Shown piece after piece: positions 7,018 to 11,431 of a stretch of DNA of 11,431 bases. The position numbers and the translations under genes were made by a program. The DNA lies in assembly GCA_025352865.1 (NCBI GenBank), contig JANXSB010000160.1, positions 1 through 11,431 on the forward strand. The letters are read 5' to 3'. The notes under the pieces were generated by a model. It was given only the letters and a program-made list of their open reading frames with translations. It searched no databases and was not told where the DNA came from. Source of the DNA: Chthoniobacter sp. GTDB taxonomy: Bacteria > Verrucomicrobiota > Verrucomicrobiia > Chthoniobacterales > Chthoniobacteraceae. The stretch's first letter is position 1. Every line of letters begins with the position of its first letter.

Positions 7018-8223
7018 TTGAACCCAGGCCCCGCAGCCTCCCGCTCCCATCTCACCGCCGCCTTCGCCGCGCTTCTCGTCGCCGGCGTGGCGCTCGCCGC
7101 CGGGCTGGTGTGGTGCCAGCGCACGGAGCACCGCTACGTCCACGAACTCGCCACGGATTTCTCCGACGCGAAACTCCAGGGCGTGGCGCTGCAAAAGGCC
7201 GCGTTCGCCGAGGACGACCTGCTGCTGCTCTACGGCAGCTCCGAGCTGGTGAAGGAAATCCCGAACAAGGCGAGCGAGTTTTTCTACGAATACCCGACCG
7301 GCTTCCGCGTCTTCGCCGTGGGCAAGCCCGGCACCACCGCGCTCGCCGTTTTGCAAAAGCTCGCCGCCATCGGCCACGGGCTGCGCGGGCGCAAGGTCGC
7401 GATCTCCGTGTCGCCGAGTTCCTACTTCGCGGAGAGCGTCGATCCCGGATATTACGCCGGCAATTTCTCCGACCTGCAGGCCACGGAAATCGCCTTCTCC
7501 TACGCGCTCAGCCACGAGCTGAAACGCGACGTCGCGCGCCGCATGCTCGCGTATCCGAAGACGCTCGAAGACGACTGGCTCCTGCACTTCGCCCTCGCGC
7601 GGCTCGCGCATGACTCGCCCCTCGACCACGCGCTCTACACCGCACTCCTCCCGCTCGGAAAACTCCAGTGCTGGATCGGCCGCGCGCAGGATCACTTCGA
7701 GGCCGCCATGCACATCGTGGATGCGCAGATTCGCGAGGACGCCGCGGAGCACCCCGGCGCGAAAAAGCTGAACTGGGACGAGACTTTCAAACGCGCCGAA
7801 GTCATCGCGAAAACCATGCGTGCGAAGGCGAAAAAATCCCCCGCGCCCGCGCTCGTGAAACGCCCGCACGGCTCGCGCGACAAAGCCTTTCTCCAAACGC
7901 TCGCGCACGCCGACGAATGGTCCGACTGCGAACTCCTCCTCCGCGCGCTCCGCGAACTGCACGGCAAGCCTCTGCTCCTCAGCATGCCGGTGCATGGCCC
8001 CGATCTCGAAGCCACCGGCGTCTCCGCCGAGGCACGCCACGCCTACCTCGCGCGGCTGCAGGAGCTCTCCACCAAATACCGCGCGCCGCTCGTCTATTAC
8101 GGTCAGCACGAGGAAGACCCGAATTTTTTCTACGACAACCTCGACCACCTTGGCGCGAAAGGCTGGGTGTATTACAACCAGACGCTCGACGATTTCTACC
8201 ACGAGCGCCTGCCCAATCCCTGA
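7018..8223 (+). CDS. dltD: DltD, D-alanyl transferase to the envelope acceptor polymer
   Basis: Membrane-anchored SGNH-hydrolase-fold protein that performs the last D-alanylation step outside the cytoplasm. From TTG at 7018 it has 401 aa, near the usual DltD length: TM anchor at residues 12-32, then the nucleophile block LLLLYGSSEL (68-77, catalytic Ser74 or Ser75), RVFAVGKPGTTAL and KVAISVSPSSYF in the core, and near the C-terminus YDNLDHLGAKGWVYYNQ with the acid/base Asp and His. Start choice is uncertain. ATG at 6874 opens the frame but lies in the end of the inverted repeat and adds 48 mostly polar residues before the TM; TTG at 7018 puts the TM where DltD proteins carry it. No Shine-Dalgarno is visible at either. 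It is first in the operon, 6 nt before dltC. Bases 6657-7017 hold no other gene I can support. Confidence 0.9.
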   Translation: MNPGPAASRSHLTAAFAALLVAGVALAAGLVWCQRTEHRYVHELATDFSDAKLQGVALQKAAFAEDDLLLLYGSSELVKEIPNKASEFFYEYPTGFRVFAVGKPGTTALAVLQKLAAIGHGLRGRKVAISVSPSSYFAESVDPGYYAGNFSDLQATEIAFSYALSHELKRDVARRMLAYPKTLEDDWLLHFALARLAHDSPLDHALYTALLPLGKLQCWIGRAQDHFEAAMHIVDAQIREDAAEHPGAKKLNWDETFKRAEVIAKTMRAKAKKSPAPALVKRPHGSRDKAFLQTLAHADEWSDCELLLRALRELHGKPLLLSMPVHGPDLEATGVSAEARHAYLARLQELSTKYRAPLVYYGQHEEDPNFFYDNLDHLGAKGWVYYNQTLDDFYHERLPNP

Positions 8224-8229
8224 CCGCCT

Positions 8230-8481
8230 ATGACCCCCGCCGAATCCACCGAAAAGATCCTCACCGTCCTCACCGAAATCGCCGAGACCGATGAAGTCCG
8301 CACTAATCCCGACCTCGCGCTTTTCGATCTGCAAGTCCTCGACTCGATGAAAACCGTCCAGCTCATCGTCGCCATCGGCCAGGAAATCGGCGTCGAGGTT
8401 TCGCCTGCGGAATTCGACCGCGAAGCCTGGGCCACTCCGCGGAAAATCGTGGACGACGTGCTCCGCCGCCTCGCCGCGTGA
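8230..8481 (+). CDS. dltC: DltC, D-alanyl carrier protein
   Basis: Small acyl-carrier-type protein (83 aa) that carries D-alanine as a thioester on a phosphopantetheine arm. The attachment Ser39 lies in FDLQVLDSMKTVQLI, which matches the family's LLDSMGTVQLL block. The C-terminal half reads VSPAEFDREAWATPRKIVDDV, close to the DltC-specific EFDRKEWDTPNKI segment and different from fatty-acid or peptide carriers. The ATG follows the dltD stop by 6 nt, and its TGA overlaps the GTG of dltX by 4 nt, so translation is coupled. It is loaded by DltA and docks on DltB. A phosphopantetheinyl transferase must be encoded elsewhere. Confidence 0.96.
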   Translation: MTPAESTEKILTVLTEIAETDEVRTNPDLALFDLQVLDSMKTVQLIVAIGQEIGVEVSPAEFDREAWATPRKIVDDVLRRLAA

Positions 8482-8627
8482 AGACCGTCGGCGCATGGCT
8501 GGAGGCTCATCCGCGGACGCGCACCGCGCTCCTCGCGCTCTACTATCTCGCGATCATCGCCGGTCTCATCGCCATCTACGGGCGCGGCGATTTCTCCACG
8601 CCGCCGTTCGTTTACCAGGAGTTTTGA
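8478..8627 (+). CDS. dltX: DltX, small membrane acyl-relay protein of the Dlt system
   Basis: A 49-aa protein starting with GTG in a GTGA overlap with dltC. It has a basic, polar N-terminus (KTVGAWLEAHPRTRT), one TM helix at about residues 17-33 (LLALYYLAIIAGLIAIY), a short YGRGDFSTPP linker, and the C-terminal end FVYQEF. Gram-positive DltX proteins are single-pass, about 45-50 aa, and end in the same pattern (FIYNEF-type). Work on that system, as I recall it, assigns the conserved C-terminal Tyr as the residue that carries D-alanine between DltB and DltD; here it is Tyr46. Size, topology, tail motif and position inside dlt all agree, although the gene sits between dltC and dltA rather than before dltA. 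The gene is too short for many automated callers. Confidence 0.88.
   Translation: MKTVGAWLEAHPRTRTALLALYYLAIIAGLIAIYGRGDFSTPPFVYQEF
8617..8621 (+). promoter_or_regulatory. Ribosome binding site for dltA inside the end of dltX
   Basis: AGGAG at 8617-8621, within the last codons of dltX, lies 10 nt before the GTG start of dltA at 8632. It is one of the few clear Shine-Dalgarno sequences in the window and supports that GTG as the dltA start. Because it overlaps codons of the essential QEF tail of DltX, the sequence serves two purposes. Confidence 0.6.
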
Positions 8628-8631
8628 AAGC

Positions 8632-10092
8632 GTGGATCTGATCGCGCAAATCGACCGCTGGGGCCATCTCACGCCGGACAAAGCCGCGCACCTCAGCGGC
8701 GAGCGCGTGCTCACGTACGGCGAGCTGCTCACGCGCTCGAACACCGTCGCCGCGTGGCTCGACGCCGAGCTGGGTGAAAGCCGCGCGCCCATCGCCGTCC
8801 ACGGGCACAAGGAGCCCGAGATGCTCGTCGCCTTTCTCGGCGCGGTGAAAAGTGGACGGCCCTACGTCCCCATCGACATTTCCATTCCCACGCAGCGCGT
8901 CGAGCGCATCGTCGCGAATGCCGGCGCGGCCCTCACGCTCACGCCCGCGCGCGTCGATGCCATCGTCGCCGAAGGCCGCACCTACCTGCCGCGCCAAGCC
9001 GCGAGCGGCGATCCGTTTTACATCCTCTTCACCAGCGGCAGCACCGGCGAACCGAAAGGCGTCATCGTCACCCACGCGAACCTCAGCCACTTCGTCTCGT
9101 GGATGCTCGCCGAGCAGCACTTCGCCACCGGCGAGGAAACCTTTCTCAACCAAGCGCCGTTCTCCTTCGACCTCTCGGTCATGGATCTTTACCTCAGCCT
9201 CGTCACCGGCGGCACACTCTTCAGCATCACGAAAGATCACGTCGCCAATTTGAAATCGCTTTACGAAGCGTTCCGCGTCTCGGGCCTCACCACCTGGGTT
9301 TCCACGCCGTCCTTTGCGCAGATGTGCATGATCGAGCGCAGCTTCACCGAGACGATGATCCCGACGCTCCGCCGGTTCCTTTTCTGCGGCGAAACGCTCG
9401 CGCCGGAAACCGCATCGCAACTGCTCGAACGCTTCCCGCAGGCCGAGGTCTGGAACACCTACGGCCCGACCGAAGCGACCGTCGCCACGACCTCCGTCCG
9501 CATCACGCGCGAGGTGGTGAAAAAATGGTCGCCCCTGCCTGTCGGCGCGGCGATGCCCGGCACGCGCGTCGTCATCCTCGATGAGAAAATGGAGCGCGTG
9601 AGCGAGGGCGAGCGCGGGGAAGTTGTCATCGCCGGCCCGAATGTCAGCCCCGGCTATCTCGGGCGCGACGACCTCACGGCGAAAGCGTTCTTCACGCTCG
9701 ATGGCGCGCGCGCCTACCGCACCGGCGACTGGGGCCGCGAGCGCGAGACGCAGATTTTTTTCGAGGGCCGCATGGACAGCCAGGTGAAGGTCAACGGCTA
9801 CCGCATCGAACTCGGCGACCTCGAAGCCAATCTCCGCGCGCTCCCCGAAATCGCCGACGCCGTCGTGCTGCCCGTGGAAAAGCAGGGGCGCATCGACGCG
9901 CTCGCCGCCATCGTCGTCCTCGCCGTGGAAAAAACCGGCAGCGACTTCGCCTTCACCGCGCAGCTCAAAGCGCGCCTCGGCGAGCGCCTCCCCGCCTACA
10001 TGATCCCGCGGAAATTTCTCTACGTGGACGCCTTTCCCATGACCGCCAACGGCAAGGCCGACCGCCGCAAGCTCGCGGAACTTTTGGGATGA
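8632..10092 (+). CDS. dltA: DltA, D-alanine--D-alanyl carrier protein ligase
   Basis: Cytoplasmic adenylation enzyme that activates D-alanine with ATP and loads it on DltC. The 486-aa length is slightly below that of the best-known DltA proteins (about 500 aa). Motifs: ATP loop TSGSTGEPKG (residues 134-143), NQAPFSFDLSVMDLY, FLFCGE with Cys252 (the Cys that in studied DltA helps select D- over L-alanine), NTYGPTEATVATTSV, YRTGDWG, GRMDSQVKVNGYRIELGDLE, and the C-terminal catalytic Lys475 in TANGKADRRKL. Long blocks such as QAPFSFDLSVMDLY and PAYMIPRKF are typical of DltA rather than of peptide-synthetase adenylation domains. It starts with GTG 4 nt after dltX, behind AGGAG, and its TGA overlaps the dltB ATG by 4 nt (ATGA). 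Confidence 0.97.
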   Translation: MDLIAQIDRWGHLTPDKAAHLSGERVLTYGELLTRSNTVAAWLDAELGESRAPIAVHGHKEPEMLVAFLGAVKSGRPYVPIDISIPTQRVERIVANAGAALTLTPARVDAIVAEGRTYLPRQAASGDPFYILFTSGSTGEPKGVIVTHANLSHFVSWMLAEQHFATGEETFLNQAPFSFDLSVMDLYLSLVTGGTLFSITKDHVANLKSLYEAFRVSGLTTWVSTPSFAQMCMIERSFTETMIPTLRRFLFCGETLAPETASQLLERFPQAEVWNTYGPTEATVATTSVRITREVVKKWSPLPVGAAMPGTRVVILDEKMERVSEGERGEVVIAGPNVSPGYLGRDDLTAKAFFTLDGARAYRTGDWGRERETQIFFEGRMDSQVKVNGYRIELGDLEANLRALPEIADAVVLPVEKQGRIDALAAIVVLAVEKTGSDFAFTAQLKARLGERLPAYMIPRKFLYVDAFPMTANGKADRRKLAELLG

Positions 10093-11431
10093 TTCCCTTC
10101 GGCGATTTCCCGTTCTTCGGCCTGCTGCTCTACGCGGTCATCCCGACGATTCTCCTCGGTCTCCTCGGCCGCACCGGGCGCTGGTGGACGCTGCTCGTCA
10201 CGCTCGGCGTCCTCGGCCTGCAATTCAGCAACGACCTCCTCGTGCGCCCCGGCTTCGAGCTGCGCGAGATCTGGATCGTCCTCGGCTACGCGGCCTTCGA
10301 GGGCGTGGTCGCGCTCGCTTTTCTCCGCTGGAAAACGCGCGCCACCTTCTACGCCGCGCTCGCGCTCACGCTGCTCCCGCTCGTCGCAGCAAAGGTGCTG
10401 CCCTTCCTCACCGCCGAAACCGCGTTCGGCTTTCTCGGCATTTCCTACGTCACCTTTCGCGCGCTCGATGTCGTCTTCAGCATCCACGACGGCGTCGTGA
10501 AAACGCTTCCGCCTACGCAGTACTTCGCGTTCCTCTTTTTCTTCCCAGCCGTCTCCTCCGGCCCCATCGACCGCTACCGCCGCTTCGGCCAGGACTGGCT
10601 GAAGACCCGCACCCGCACAGAGTTTCTCGACGATCTCGATTTTTCCATCGCCCGCATCTTCCGCGGTTTTTTGTACAAATTCATCCTCGCCGCACTCATC
10701 CACGCGCACTGGGTCGGCCCCGCCGCGAAAATCTCCGGCCCGCTCGCCAAGCTGAGCCTGATGTATGCGGAGACGTTCTATCTGTTCTTCGACTTCGCCG
10801 GCTACAGCGCCTTCGCCATCGGCTTCAGTCGGCTCTTCGGCATCCGCACGCCGGAGAATTTCAACCTGCCTTTTCTCTCGCAAAACATCCGCGATTTCTG
10901 GACGCGCTGGCACATCAGCCTCTCCGCGTGGTTCCGCGATCATGTCCACATGCGCTTCATGCTCGCAGCGGTGAAAGGTAAATGGTTCACCGGCAAACAC
11001 ACCGCCAACTATCTTGGCCTCTGCTTCACCTTCGGCCTCATGGGCCTGTGGCACGGACTCGAACTGCGCTACATCCTCTACGGTGCCTACCATGCCGCGC
11101 TGCTCTGCGGATACGACTGGTTTTCCCGCTGGAACAAAACCGCGCGCCTTTGGGGCAGCGGCCCCGCGTGGCGCATCGTGAATATCGTCGTCACGTTTCA
11201 CGCGTTCGCTTTCGGCATCATGCTCTTCAACGGCCACCTCACGCCGCGCGTCCCACCGCGCCGCGAGGAGACCGTGGAAACGTGCGACTGCCACACCATC
11301 ACCGGCGTCGCGTGGGACCGCGCGAAGCCCGGCGAAGCGCTCCAGGTGGACATCTACGTGGACTACGCGTGGGTCGCGCGAGTGAAAGCCGATCAGTTCC
11401 GCGAAGACCTCCAGGAGCGCGGCATGGGCGA
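10089..11431 (+). CDS. dltB: DltB, MBOAT D-alanyl transfer protein with a C-terminal extra domain (partial)
   Basis: Membrane-bound O-acyltransferase that takes D-alanine from DltC across the membrane, in line with DltX and DltD. The frame runs from ATG at 10089 (ATGA overlap with dltA) to the right edge without a stop: 447 codons visible. Residues 1 to about 384 form a whole DltB with many hydrophobic helices, FFFPAVSSGPIDRYRRFGQD, FDFAGYSAFAIGFSRLFGI, RDFWTRWHISLSAWFRDHVH with His275, and MGLWHGLELRYILYGAYHA with His322. The 47-residue spacing of the two His agrees with the pair described in studied DltB; His322 is the presumed catalytic one. The family normally ends near FGIMLFNGHL. Here it continues through a Pro/Arg-rich linker into an added domain from about residue 398. 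DltB identity is secure; the full length is unknown. Confidence 0.93.
   Translation, partial: MIPFGDFPFFGLLLYAVIPTILLGLLGRTGRWWTLLVTLGVLGLQFSNDLLVRPGFELREIWIVLGYAAFEGVVALAFLRWKTRATFYAALALTLLPLVAAKVLPFLTAETAFGFLGISYVTFRALDVVFSIHDGVVKTLPPTQYFAFLFFFPAVSSGPIDRYRRFGQDWLKTRTRTEFLDDLDFSIARIFRGFLYKFILAALIHAHWVGPAAKISGPLAKLSLMYAETFYLFFDFAGYSAFAIGFSRLFGIRTPENFNLPFLSQNIRDFWTRWHISLSAWFRDHVHMRFMLAAVKGKWFTGKHTANYLGLCFTFGLMGLWHGLELRYILYGAYHAALLCGYDWFSRWNKTARLWGSGPAWRIVNIVVTFHAFAFGIMLFNGHLTPRVPPRREETVETCDCHTITGVAWDRAKPGEALQVDIYVDYAWVARVKADQFREDLQERGMG
11280..11431 (+). other. GWAWD/VDIY-type domain fused to the C-terminus of DltB (partial)
   Basis: Residues 398-447 of the dltB frame read TCDCHTITGVAWDRAKPGE, then VDIYVDYAWVARVKADQF and REDLQERGMG, and then leave the window. 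I recognise this as the widespread module whose consensus is roughly a Cys, then I-x-GWAWD, P-x-x-P, VxIYDG, A-x-x-FR-x-DL, and G-x-G-x-HGF. It occurs in large bacterial surface, glycosyltransferase and polysaccharide-related proteins. Its function is not established as far as I know. The Trp of GWAWD is Val here (GVAWD). No stop codon separates it from DltB, and codon usage is like that of the flanking gene. I do not know any studied DltB that carries it. Confidence 0.65.

Noticed and set aside
6926..7021. A 31-codon GTG-initiated ORF whose TGA overlaps the putative TTG start of dltD (TTGA)
   Set aside because: The overlap would suit a coupled leader peptide, but there is no Shine-Dalgarno, no recognisable sequence and no way to separate it from chance.
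6742..8496. A 584-codon minus-strand frame over dltD and dltC
   Set aside because: Antisense shadow of two recognised genes; no recognised motif and an improbable start in the inverted repeat region.
10020..11294. A 424-codon minus-strand frame over dltB
   Set aside because: Highly charged shadow translation of the hydrophobic dltB gene; the plus strand keeps the MBOAT His pair and membrane helices.

Overview
The window is 11.4 kb of GC-rich DNA from what looks like a free-living diderm bacterium, most plausibly a member of the Verrucomicrobiota. That placement is inference. It rests on high GC, mostly weak or absent Shine-Dalgarno sequences, Pro/Gly-rich secreted EF-hand proteins, a CpxR-like regulator with an LPKTF motif, a rhomboid-like protein with an IAKSGLASLT-type tail, and a GTCATCCTGAGCGGAG-type dispersed repeat. 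No rRNA, tRNA, CRISPR array, transposase or phage gene was seen.

Layout. (1) 1-1879, minus strand: a CpxA/CpxR-like two-component system. The regulator is complete; the histidine kinase runs off the left edge after its His box. (2) 1880-2032: divergent intergenic region with TTTAC/TTAAC motifs in 11-bp phase. (3) 2033-3185, plus strand: two small secreted proteins, one unrecognised and one with four canonical EF-hand loops in two Pro/Gly-rich modules, closed by a strong terminator at about 3228-3259. (4) 3276-4783, minus strand: a two-gene operon with a rhomboid-fold membrane protein that seems to lack the protease residues, and a family 2 glycosyltransferase of the rSAM/selenodomain-associated type. 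(5) 4884-6656, plus strand: GTP-type phosphoenolpyruvate carboxykinase, pckG. (6) 6691-6881: a long imperfect inverted repeat followed by a T-run. (7) 7018 to the right edge, plus strand: a tightly packed dlt operon in the order dltD-dltC-dltX-dltA-dltB.

The dlt operon is the most interesting part. It encodes a full D-alanylation pathway: DltA activates D-alanine and loads it on the carrier DltC, the MBOAT protein DltB passes it across the membrane, DltX (a 49-residue protein ending FVYQEF) is the likely acyl relay, and DltD transfers it to a polymer outside the cytoplasm. In Gram-positive bacteria the acceptor is teichoic acid. A diderm without teichoic acids must use another acceptor, such as LPS or another envelope glycan. 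The gene order is a permutation of the classical dltXABCD. The dltB frame does not stop at the usual end of the MBOAT protein: it continues through the window edge into an extra domain of the GWAWD / VDIY / FRxDL type that I associate with large cell-surface and glycan-related proteins. dltX is too small for many gene callers, and both dltB and the kinase are open at the window edges, so all three are easily missed.
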